The notes below the pieces were generated by a model. The model saw only the letters and a program-made list of their open reading frames with translations. It was not told the origin of the DNA and did no database searches. From positions 1 through 17,489 of the forward strand of contig JAGWRL010000006.1 in NCBI GenBank assembly GCA_028876585.1: a stretch of 17,489 nucleotides of DNA, in the 5' to 3' direction. Position numbers and translations under genes: made by a program. This document shows, piece by piece, positions 1 through 5,816 of this stretch. Origin of the DNA: Pseudomonadota bacterium. GTDB lineage: Bacteria > Pseudomonadota > Alphaproteobacteria > Rhizobiales > Beijerinckiaceae. Each line of letters begins with the position of its first letter. Position 1 is the first letter of the stretch.

Positions 1-544
1 CGAAGTTGAAGCGCGCCGAGGCGTCGATCCACGACGACAGCACGTTGTTGTAGTCGCCGCACCAGGCGATTTTCTTGCCGGCGATCGGGCCGCGATGCTC
101 CTCGAAGGTGAGGATGTCGGCCATCACCTGACAGGGGTGCGACTGCTTGGTCAGCCCGTTGATGACAGGCACCGTGGCGTTGGCGGCGAGTTCGGCGAGA
201 TCGTTGGGATCGAGGATGCGGATCATGATCGCGTCGACGTAGCGCGACAACACGCGCGCGGTGTCGGCGATGGTCTCGCCGCGGCCGAGCTGCATTTCCG
301 CGCCGGTCAGCATGATCGTTTCGCCGCCGAGTTCGCGCATCCCGACATCGAACGAGACGCGGGTGCGGGTCGAGGGGCGCTCAAAAATCATCGCCAGCGT
401 CTTGCCTTCCAGCGGACGCGGCGCCGCGCGGCGATCCCTCGCGCGCGCGGCTTTCATCTGCGACGAGGCGCCCAGGATCGCGCGCAACGTCTGCGTGGAG
501 TGATCGAGCAGATCGAGGAAATGCCGGGGAGCCGCGCCGCTCAT
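1..544 (-). CDS. argF: Ornithine carbamoyltransferase, 5' part (runs off left edge)
   Basis: Transfers the carbamoyl group of carbamoyl phosphate to ornithine to give citrulline, a cytoplasmic step of arginine synthesis. The first 181 codons are present; the rest lies beyond position 1. The carbamoyl-phosphate motif STRTR is at residues 58-62 with VSFD following, and the HPCQ motif at 136-139 precedes MADILTFEE, all as expected for anabolic enzymes. The QLGRGE segment (85-90) is also typical. The ATG at 544 overlaps the argD stop as ATGA, so translation is probably coupled to argD and no separate promoter is seen. A catabolic argF/arcB is an alternative name, but pairing with argD favours biosynthesis. 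Confidence 0.95.
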   Translation of the reverse strand, partial: MSGAAPRHFLDLLDHSTQTLRAILGASSQMKAARARDRRAAPRPLEGKTLAMIFERPSTRTRVSFDVGMRELGGETIMLTGAEMQLGRGETIADTARVLSRYVDAIMIRILDPNDLAELAANATVPVINGLTKQSHPCQVMADILTFEEHRGPIAGKKIAWCGDYNNVLSSWIDASARFNF

Positions 545-1740
545 GCCGCCGCCTTCGCCGCGTCGAGCGCCTTTTCCGCGTCCACGCAGGCGCCGTCGAG
601 CCGGGCCACGGCCTCGTCGAGTTCGCCGTCGCTGATCGTCAGCGGCGGCAGCAGCCGCAGCGTGTTGTCGCCGGCGGGGATGGTCAGCAGGCGGCGCTGG
701 CGCGCCAGCGCGGCGAAATCGCCGGGGGGCATGCGCAGCTTGAGGCCGATCATCAGACCCTCGCCGCGCACGTCCTCGATCACGCTGGGATGCGCGTCCT
801 TGAGCCCGGCGAGCTTCTGCTTCGCCAGAATGCCCAGCCGGGCGACGTTCTCCAGGAATCCCGGCGCCAGCACCACGTCGAGCACCGCATTGGCGATCGC
901 CATCGCCAGCGGATTGCCGCCGAAAGTGGTGCCGTGCACGCCCGCGGTCAGGCCGCGCGCCGCGTCGGCCGTCGCGAGACAAGCCGCAACGGGGAAACCG
1001 CCGCCGAGACCCTTGGCGGCGGTGAGAATGTCCGGCGCGACGCCGACATGCTCATAAGCGAACAATTTGCCGGTGCGCCCGACCCCGGTCTGCACCTCGT
1101 CGAAAATCAGCGACAGGCCGCGCCGGTCGCAGATTTCGCGCAGGCCGCGCAGGAACGCCGGCGGCACGGCGCGCACGCCGCCCTCGCCCTGGATCGGCTC
1201 GATCAGGATCGCCGCCGATTCCGGCGTCAGCGCCGCCTCGACCGCCTTGAGATCGGTGATCGGGATCTGGTCGAAGCCGTCGACCTTGGGGCCGAACCCT
1301 TCGAGATATTTGGCCTGGCCGCCGGCGGCGATGGTCGCCAGCGTGCGGCCGTGGAACGCGCCCTCAAAGGTGAGGACGCGAAAGCGCTCGGCATGGCCGT
1401 CGACATATTGACGCCGCCGCGCCATCTTGATCGCCGCTTCATTGGCCTCGGCGCCGGAATTGGCGAAGAACACGAGATCGGCGAAGGTCGCCTCGACCAG
1501 CCGCCGCGCCAGCCGCTCGCCCTCCGGCATCTGGAACAGGTTCGAGGTGTGCCAGAGCTTGGAGCCCTGCCGCGTCAGCGTCTCGACGAGATGGGGATGC
1601 GAATGGCCGAGCGACACCACGGCGATGCCGGCGCCGAAATCGAGATAGCGCTCGCCCTCGACGGTGGTCAGCCAGGACCCGTCGCCGCGCTCGAAAGTCA
1701 GATCGGCGCGCGCGTAAGTCGGGACGATAGCGGATGACAA
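541..1740 (-). CDS. argD: Acetylornithine aminotransferase
   Basis: PLP-dependent class III aminotransferase converting N-acetylglutamate semialdehyde to N-acetylornithine in arginine synthesis; members often also act on succinyldiaminopimelate. I choose a TTG start at 1740, because AAGGAGG lies 7 bases upstream and the protein then begins at the family's usual place ([13 protein letters not shown]) with 399 residues, a normal ArgD length. An in-frame ATG at 1788 would add 16 residues read through the leader hairpin and lacks a ribosome site. Visible motifs are NSGAEANE (94-101), the cofactor aspartate in FDEVQTG (D214) and the Schiff-base lysine in AAKGLGGG (K243). First gene of argD-argF; transcription should start near 1820. 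Confidence 0.96.
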   Translation of the reverse strand: MSSAIVPTYARADLTFERGDGSWLTTVEGERYLDFGAGIAVVSLGHSHPHLVETLTRQGSKLWHTSNLFQMPEGERLARRLVEATFADLVFFANSGAEANEAAIKMARRRQYVDGHAERFRVLTFEGAFHGRTLATIAAGGQAKYLEGFGPKVDGFDQIPITDLKAVEAALTPESAAILIEPIQGEGGVRAVPPAFLRGLREICDRRGLSLIFDEVQTGVGRTGKLFAYEHVGVAPDILTAAKGLGGGFPVAACLATADAARGLTAGVHGTTFGGNPLAMAIANAVLDVVLAPGFLENVARLGILAKQKLAGLKDAHPSVIEDVRGEGLMIGLKLRMPPGDFAALARQRRLLTIPAGDNTLRLLPPLTISDGELDEAVARLDGACVDAEKALDAAKAAA

Positions 1741-1747
1741 GGGCTGA

Positions 1748-1754
1748 CCTCCTT
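1748..1754 (-). promoter_or_regulatory. Ribosome binding site deciding the argD TTG start
   Basis: Minus strand reads AAGGAGG, a near-perfect Shine-Dalgarno, 7 bases before the TTG at 1740. It sits too far inside the longer reading frame to serve the ATG at 1788, so it decides the start. Confidence 0.85.
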
Positions 1755-1762
1755 GCGAGCGC

Positions 1763-1780
1763 GCGGGGCAAGCACCCCGC
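1763..1780 (-). repeat. Second hairpin of the argD leader
   Basis: Perfect 6-bp inverted repeat GCGGGG / CCCCGC with a 6-base loop on the minus strand, between the terminator-like hairpin and the argD Shine-Dalgarno. Its 3' arm contains GCCCC, which could instead pair with the GGGGC of the first hairpin (five bases). Confidence 0.55.
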
Positions 1781-1786
1781 GAAAAC

Positions 1787-1814
1787 AAAAAACGCCGCCC
1801 CTGAGGGGGACGGC
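1787..1814 (-). terminator. Terminator-like hairpin with U tract in the argD leader
   Basis: On the minus strand an 8-bp GC-only stem with one bulged base and a 4-base loop (1794-1814) is followed, after one G, by six T residues (1787-1792) and then G and four more T. This is the classical shape of an intrinsic terminator. It lies only a few bases after the predicted transcription start and ahead of argD, so it would act as an attenuator or as a 5' stabilising hairpin. No upstream minus-strand gene is seen that it could terminate. No leader peptide fits before it. Confidence 0.6.
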
Positions 1815-1826
1815 CGCTAGCGACAA

Positions 1827-1855
1827 ACTATAGTGAAACAGCGTCTGGCGGTCAA
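1827..1855 (-). promoter_or_regulatory. Predicted sigma70-type promoter of argD-argF
   Basis: Minus strand: -35 TTGACC (1855-1850), 17-base spacer, -10 TATAGT (1832-1827). Both boxes are close to consensus at ideal spacing. Transcription would begin near 1820, about 80 bases ahead of the argD start codon. Confidence 0.75.
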
Positions 1856-1897
1856 ATCATCGGCGCGGGCGACAAAAAAATTGGGAATCCGCGTCGT

Positions 1898-1929
1898 CGC
1901 CAGCTTTGCGCAAGCTGGCGCGCAAAGCT
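1898..1929. repeat. Two overlapping, mutually exclusive inverted repeats
   Basis: A perfect 9-bp dyad CGCCAGCTT / AAGCTGGCG (1898-1906 and 1912-1920, 5-base loop) overlaps a perfect 10-bp dyad AGCTTTGCGC / GCGCAAAGCT (1902-1911 and 1920-1929, 8-base loop). Only one can form at a time in single-stranded nucleic acid. No T tract follows directly on either strand. Confidence 0.6.
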
Positions 1930-2067
1930 TTGTTAGGATTCATGCAATCCGCCGCCTGGCGGCGATTCGCCGGCGCGATCGCGAATCAGGCTGGGGAAAA
2001 CCGGGGTATGCGCAAGGCGCCGACTCTTGCGCGCGATTCAACGAGTAGTGTAGCGTTTTGCTCAGTC

Positions 2068-2085
2068 GCCACGAGATATCGTGGC
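2068..2085. repeat. 7-bp dyad in the gcrA upstream region
   Basis: Perfect inverted repeat GCCACGA / TCGTGGC around GATA, about 150 bases before the gcrA start. It could be a protein-binding operator or a leader hairpin; the sequence alone does not say which. Confidence 0.45.
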
Positions 2086-2231
2086 CAGTCTCACACGAGA
2101 GCGTCTCGCGTTGAGCCCGTCGGCGAAGGCTGTGCGGGCGCAGGCGGGGGATTCGGCCTCGTGCGCGCGAAACAGGGTCTTCGCGACGGCGGCGTGTCCG
2201 TCGCGGGGCGCCGGGAAAACGAGGCCGACAC

Positions 2232-2840
2232 ATGTCCTGGACGGATGAACGAATTGATCAGTTGAGCCGCCTGTGGTTGGACGGCAGGTCCGCCAGCCAG
2301 ATCGCGACGGCGATGGGCGGCGGCCTGACCCGCAATGCGGTGATCGGCAAGGTGCATCGGCTCGGCCTGGCCGGCCGCGTCAAGTCGACGGTCGCCGCGC
2401 CGGGCGGCCTGGACAGCGCCAACGAATTGCAATCGGACGCGGACGAAGCGGCGGGCCTCGAACTCGTCGGCGGGTCGCGCCGCGCCGCGCCGCGACAGAG
2501 CGTCGCCGCCGTGTCGAGCGCCCCCGCTTCCGCCGTGGCGAGCGCGCGCGTGCAAGGCAATACCGCGCTGGCGATGGCCGAGGCGCCGGCGGAGGCGGCC
2601 AAGCCCGCCCGCGCGCCCGAAGAGGTCGTCGTGCCGATGTCGCTCAAGGTGACGATCGTCGACCTGCGCGAGTCGATGTGCAAGTGGCCGCTCGGCGACC
2701 CCTCCTCGATGGATTTCCGCTATTGCGGCTCGCCCTCGCATACGGGCACGCCCTATTGCCAATATCACGGCAAGATCGCCTATCAGCCGGCGCAGGACCG
2801 CCGCCGCGAGCGCGACCGCCGGCCGTTGCTGGCGCGCTGA
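2232..2840 (+). CDS. gcrA: GcrA cell-cycle regulator
   Basis: Sigma70-associated transcription factor that in Caulobacter activates cell-cycle genes at CcrM-methylated GANTC promoters. The N-terminal DNA-binding domain is unmistakable: SWTDERIDQLSRLWLDG, then TRNAVIGKVHRLGL (about residues 2-46). A low-complexity Ala-rich linker (about 52-134) leads to the conserved C-terminal sigma-interaction domain with C150 KWPLGDP, FRYCG (C165) and YCQYHGKIAY (C176, H179). At 202 residues it is somewhat longer than Caulobacter GcrA; the excess is in the linker. GAGG lies 7 bases before the ATG. It is divergent from argD and ends 7 bases from the convergent gene. The dense GANTC sites upstream suggest self-regulation (inference). 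Confidence 0.96.
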   Translation: MSWTDERIDQLSRLWLDGRSASQIATAMGGGLTRNAVIGKVHRLGLAGRVKSTVAAPGGLDSANELQSDADEAAGLELVGGSRRAAPRQSVAAVSSAPASAVASARVQGNTALAMAEAPAEAAKPARAPEEVVVPMSLKVTIVDLRESMCKWPLGDPSSMDFRYCGSPSHTGTPYCQYHGKIAYQPAQDRRRERDRRPLLAR

Positions 2841-2856
2841 GGCGGCTCTAGCCGCC
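2841..2856. terminator. Short hairpin between two convergent gene ends
   Basis: GGCGGC TCTA GCCGCC directly follows the gcrA stop and overlaps the stop of the facing dehydrogenase gene. It is bidirectional by symmetry but has no T tract, so it is at best a weak or Rho-assisted terminator. Confidence 0.4.
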
Positions 2857-4188
2857 GAGGTAGCGCACGCGCCAGATCACGCCGCCGAGGTCGTCGGAGA
2901 CCAAGAGATCGCCGCCCTTGGTGACGGCGACGCCGGAAGGGCGACCCCACACGCGGTCGTGCTCATCGACGAAGCCGACCAGAAAATCCTCGTATTCCCC
3001 GGTCGGGCGGCCATTGTCGAACACCAGCCGCACCACCTTGTAGCCGGTGCGCTTGGCGCGGTTCCACGAGCCATGCATGGCGACGAACGCGCCGTCGCGG
3101 AATTTCGCCGGGAAATGCGAGGAATTGTAGAAGGCGATGCCGAGCGGCGCCGAATGCGGCTGCAACAGCACGTCGGGCGTCGTGACCTGGCCTTTGAGAT
3201 CGGGGCGCTCCTTGCCGCGCAGCGGGTCTTCGCGATCGCCGATGTAATACCATGGCCAGCCGTAGAACTTGCCGTCGCCGACGGTGGTGGCGAAATCGGG
3301 CGGCAGATCGTCGCCGAGCGTGTCGCGCTCGTTGACCACGCACCAGAGCGCGCCGTTCTGCGGCTGCACGCCGAGCCCCGAGCAATTGCGCAGGCCCGTC
3401 GCCAGCACGCGCATGGCGCTGCCGTCCGGCTTGAACGCCAGCACGTCGGCGCGGCCCGCCTCCGGCCCCCAGGCGGCGCCGAGCGCATGGGTCTTGCGGA
3501 ACGCCTCCAGCCCGGCGAGCGGCTTCATCTCCTCGGCGTCGTTGGAGGTGGAGCCGACGGAGGCGTAGATCGTGGCGCCGTCGGCGGCGACGGCGAGGTC
3601 GCGCGTCCAATGGCCGCCGCCGTCGGGCAGGCCGACGATTTTTTCCGACTTTCCGGAAGCGACGAGATCGCCGGACTTGTAGGGGAAGCGGTAGACCTCG
3701 CCCGGCGTCGCGACATAGACGAATTTCGGCTCCGGGCCGGGGGGATAAAAGGCGATCCCATAGGGGCGATCGAGCTTGTCGGCGAACACGCCCGTCTCGA
3801 CCGGCGTGTCGGCGGCGTCGGCGCCGCGGATCACCATCACGCGGCCGGTCCCGCTTTCGGCCAGGAAGATGTCGCCGTTGGGGGCGGTGCGCATCACGCG
3901 CGGCTGATTGAGGCCCTGCGCGATGACATCGACCGCGAATCCGAACGGCGCCTTGGGCAGGACGCCGTCGGGGCGCGAGGTTTCGATCGGCGGATTGGCG
4001 GTCGAGGGGGTGGCGTTGGGCGGCGGCAGATCGGCCGGCGTGATGCGGAAGCGCAGGCCCGGCGCGTCGATGCGCCAGTCGCCGAAGGCGGCCTGCCCGG
4101 TCAGGGTCCGCGCGAAATCGCCGTGAGCGAAGCCGGAGGCGCAGACAACCGCCATCAAGGCCACTCCCGCGACCACCCACCCACGCAT
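2848..4188 (-). CDS. Exported PQQ-dependent sugar (sorbosone-type) dehydrogenase
   Basis: Predicted periplasmic beta-propeller oxidoreductase of the soluble glucose / L-sorbosone dehydrogenase family. It begins with a signal peptide (basic MRGW, hydrophobic to about residue 20, small residues near 18-23). Family features are the start of the propeller at FAVDVIAQGLNQPRVM (about 84-99), repeated NGDIFLAESGTGRV-like blades, GGGHWTRDL with the likely catalytic H193, HGSWNRAKRTGYKVVR, and the C-terminal GDLLVSDDLGGVIWRV. The ATG at 4188 has AAGGAG 6 bases upstream (4195-4200). A -10-like TATGAT lies at 4221-4216, without a clear -35. PQQ use is inferred from the family; some relatives act on unknown sugars, so the substrate is open. 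No PQQ synthesis genes are in view. Confidence 0.85.
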   Translation of the reverse strand: MRGWVVAGVALMAVVCASGFAHGDFARTLTGQAAFGDWRIDAPGLRFRITPADLPPPNATPSTANPPIETSRPDGVLPKAPFGFAVDVIAQGLNQPRVMRTAPNGDIFLAESGTGRVMVIRGADAADTPVETGVFADKLDRPYGIAFYPPGPEPKFVYVATPGEVYRFPYKSGDLVASGKSEKIVGLPDGGGHWTRDLAVAADGATIYASVGSTSNDAEEMKPLAGLEAFRKTHALGAAWGPEAGRADVLAFKPDGSAMRVLATGLRNCSGLGVQPQNGALWCVVNERDTLGDDLPPDFATTVGDGKFYGWPWYYIGDREDPLRGKERPDLKGQVTTPDVLLQPHSAPLGIAFYNSSHFPAKFRDGAFVAMHGSWNRAKRTGYKVVRLVFDNGRPTGEYEDFLVGFVDEHDRVWGRPSGVAVTKGGDLLVSDDLGGVIWRVRYLGG

Positions 4189-4268
4189 CGCCGACTCCTT
4201 GCTGGATTTTCCTTTATCATAAATGACGCGGCGCCCAAGGGGCCTGACGCACGGCGCCGCAATTTGAG

Positions 4269-4297
4269 TTGAACTAAAATCCGCACATCCCTATTTA
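4269..4297 (+). promoter_or_regulatory. Predicted ribB promoter, possibly leaderless
   Basis: TTGAAC (4269-4274), 17-base spacer, TATTTA (4292-4297). The expected start point is close to 4304, which is the first base of the ATG, so the mRNA may be leaderless. A weak AGG four bases before the ATG is the only ribosome-site-like sequence. No FMN riboswitch is recognisable in this 115-base gap. Confidence 0.5.
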
Positions 4298-4303
4298 GGC
4301 GCC

Positions 4304-5587
4304 ATGAAGCTTGCGGACTGGCTCGCCCAAAACAGCGTCAAGCGCGTCGATTTCGCCCGCCGGATCGGCGTGTCGCCCGGCGCGATCACGCTGATCTGTC
4401 GCGAGGACGGCGCCTGGGCGTCGCGCGAAACCGCCGAGCGGATCGTCGCCGAGACCGGCGGCGCCGTCACCCCCAACGATTTTCTTGACAATCTCAACAC
4501 GGAAACGCCCCCCATGTCCGACAGCGTCTATGAAACCATCGAAGCCTTCGCCCGCGGCGAGATCGTCATCGTCACCGACGACGACGATCGTGAGAACGAG
4601 GGCGACATGATCGTCGCCGCCGCGCATTGCACCACCGAGAAGATGGCGTTCATCATCCGCAACGGCTGCGGCATCGTCTGCGCGCCGCTGACCGCCGACG
4701 AGGCGAAGCGGTTGCACCTCAATCCCATGGTCGCCGTCAACGACGCCCCGCTCGGCACCGCCTTCACGGTCTCGGTCGACGTCCGCCATGGCCTGACCAC
4801 CGGCATTTCGGCGGAGCAGCGCTGCAACACCGTGCGCGCGCTCGCCAACGGCAACATGGGCGCCGGCGATTTCGTGCGGCCGGGCCATGTGTTTCCGCTG
4901 GTCGCCAAGGATGGCGGCGTGCTGATGCGCTCCGGCCACACCGAGGCGGCGATCGACCTGTGCAACCTCGCGCAACTGCCGCCGGTGGCGGTGATCTGCG
5001 AATTGGCCAACGACGACGGCACCGTGATGGTCGGGCCGCAGATCGCGAGTTTCGCCGAAAAGCACAAGATGAAGCGCATTTCGGTCGCCGACCTGATCGC
5101 CTACCGGCAGGCGCGCGAGAAGCTGGTCGAGCGCGTCTCGACGCATAAGATCAAGTCGCCGATCGGCGAATTGACGGTGCACGCCTATCGCACCCGGTTC
5201 GATTCGGTGCTGCATTTCGCCTTCGTGCACGGCTCGCTCGGCGACGGGCGCGAGATTCCGGCGCGGCTGCATCGGGCCGACATTCTCAACGACATTTTCG
5301 GCGGCGGCTCGATCGACCGCTGCATGAAGCGGTTCAAGGAGGAGGGTCGCGGCGTGCTCGTCTATCTGCGCGACGGTTCGGCGGGCGTGCCGCTCAACAC
5401 CGCCGGCGCGACCGATTCCACCGAGGACGCGCGCCAGACGCAATGGCGCGAAGTGGGGCTGGGGGCGCAAATCCTGCGCGATCTCGGCGTCACCTCGATC
5501 CGCCTGCGCAGCGATTCGCCGCGCAAATACGTCGGGCTTGCCGGCTTCGGGGTGGAAATCGCCAAAATCGAGCCGATCGACGGCTGA
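4304..5587 (+). CDS. ribB: HTH-fused 3,4-dihydroxy-2-butanone 4-phosphate synthase with degenerate GCHII-like tail
   Basis: Converts ribulose 5-phosphate to dihydroxybutanone phosphate, the four-carbon precursor of riboflavin. Residues 1-65 form a Cro/YdaS-like helix-turn-helix (VDFARRIGVSPGAITLIC), unusual on this enzyme. The catalytic domain starts at MSDSVYETIEAF (M71) and shows DDDDRENEGD (92-101), HGLTTGISAEQR and RPGHVFPLVAKDGGVLMRSG, so it should be active. From about 285 a GTP cyclohydrolase II-like domain follows, but the zinc cysteine pattern ECLTGD...RCDCG is reduced to RADILND...DRCMK (only C340) and the HRQEGR block is lost, so it is probably not a cyclohydrolase. An internal start at 4514 (residue 71) could give a plain RibB, but its ribosome site is poor. 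The frame is open throughout. Confidence 0.93.
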   Translation: MKLADWLAQNSVKRVDFARRIGVSPGAITLICREDGAWASRETAERIVAETGGAVTPNDFLDNLNTETPPMSDSVYETIEAFARGEIVIVTDDDDRENEGDMIVAAAHCTTEKMAFIIRNGCGIVCAPLTADEAKRLHLNPMVAVNDAPLGTAFTVSVDVRHGLTTGISAEQRCNTVRALANGNMGAGDFVRPGHVFPLVAKDGGVLMRSGHTEAAIDLCNLAQLPPVAVICELANDDGTVMVGPQIASFAEKHKMKRISVADLIAYRQAREKLVERVSTHKIKSPIGELTVHAYRTRFDSVLHFAFVHGSLGDGREIPARLHRADILNDIFGGGSIDRCMKRFKEEGRGVLVYLRDGSAGVPLNTAGATDSTEDARQTQWREVGLGAQILRDLGVTSIRLRSDSPRKYVGLAGFGVEIAKIEPIDG

Positions 5588-5604
5588 ACCTGTTGTCGTA
5601 AGGC

Positions 5605-5637
5605 TTGCCAGCGGAACGGTTTGACACTAGGTTCCGC
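5605..5637 (+). promoter_or_regulatory. Candidate tRNA-His promoter with overlapping dyad
   Basis: TTGCCA (5605-5610), 17 bases, then TAGGTT (5628-5633), with a GC-only stretch before the start point, as is common at stringently controlled stable-RNA promoters. The gene begins about 16 bases after the -10. A perfect 7-bp inverted repeat GCGGAAC / GTTCCGC (5611-5617 and 5631-5637) spans the -10. A better -35 (TTGACA, 5621-5626) has no -10 at proper distance. Confidence 0.4.
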
Positions 5638-5648
5638 GCCGCCTGCAC

Positions 5649-5725
5649 GCCGCCATAGCTCAGTTGGTTAGAGCGCTAGATTGTGGATCTAGAGGTCCCC
5701 CGTTCGAGCCGGGGTGGCGGTACCA
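5649..5725 (+). tRNA. tRNA-His (anticodon GTG)
   Basis: Complete cloverleaf with encoded CCA. Acceptor GCCGCCA pairs with TGGCGGT with a G1:U72 wobble; the D arm is GCTC/GAGC; the anticodon arm is CTAGA TTGTGGA TCTAG with GTG at 5683-5685; the T arm is CCCCG TTCGAGC CGGGG; the discriminator is A73. The base before position 1 is C, so the bacterial G-1:C73 pair is absent. Lack of G-1 together with A73 is the known alphaproteobacterial form read by their divergent histidyl-tRNA synthetase. It sits alone between ribB and the amidase gene. Confidence 0.97.
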
Positions 5726-5816
5726 GGGGCGCCCCCCAAATCTCCCGCGCTGACGAGGCAACACTCGCTTAACGCAACATCCGCTTTAGTGTTATGAGCG
5801 CGCAGCGGGAGCCGGG

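Larger units (their letters stand above)
1885..2154. promoter_or_regulatory. Cluster of seven GANTC (CcrM methylation) sites before gcrA
   Basis: GANTC occurs at 1885, 1937, 1964, 1983, 2022, 2035 and 2150. Six of these fall within 155 bases. At this base composition about one per 300 bases is expected; the neighbouring ribB gene, for comparison, has four in 1284 bases. GANTC is methylated by CcrM, and GcrA, encoded directly downstream, is known in Caulobacter to recognise methylated GANTC near sigma70 promoters. I infer cell-cycle or autoregulatory control of gcrA. Confidence 0.6.
1856..2231. other. Gene-free regulatory region upstream of gcrA
   Basis: About 375 bases without a convincing gene. 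Short open frames here overlap one another and have no family-like sequence. The region holds seven GANTC sites and many small dyads: 1898-1920, 1902-1929, 1936-1950, 1964-1987, 2068-2085 and 2096-2108. I could not identify a confident promoter for gcrA. A weak candidate is TTGCGC at 2027-2032 with TAGTGT or TGTAGC near 2046-2054. Confidence 0.6.

Noticed and set aside
790..1737. Long plus-strand open frame opposite argD
   Set aside because: It is the antisense shadow of argD; Arg/Gly/His-rich and without family-like sequence, as expected in GC-rich DNA.
1833..2265. Short plus-strand open frames upstream of gcrA
   Set aside because: They overlap each other and gcrA, cross several dyads and lack ribosome sites; more likely regulatory DNA.
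4189..4303. Possible FMN riboswitch before ribB
   Set aside because: The gap is short and shared with a divergent gene, none of the conserved RFN-element blocks is seen, and the predicted start leaves no leader.
4485..4513. Perfect TTGACA inside the ribB fusion gene, just before the internal ATG at 4514
   Set aside because: At 17 bases downstream there is only a C run, with no -10, so an internal promoter is not supported.
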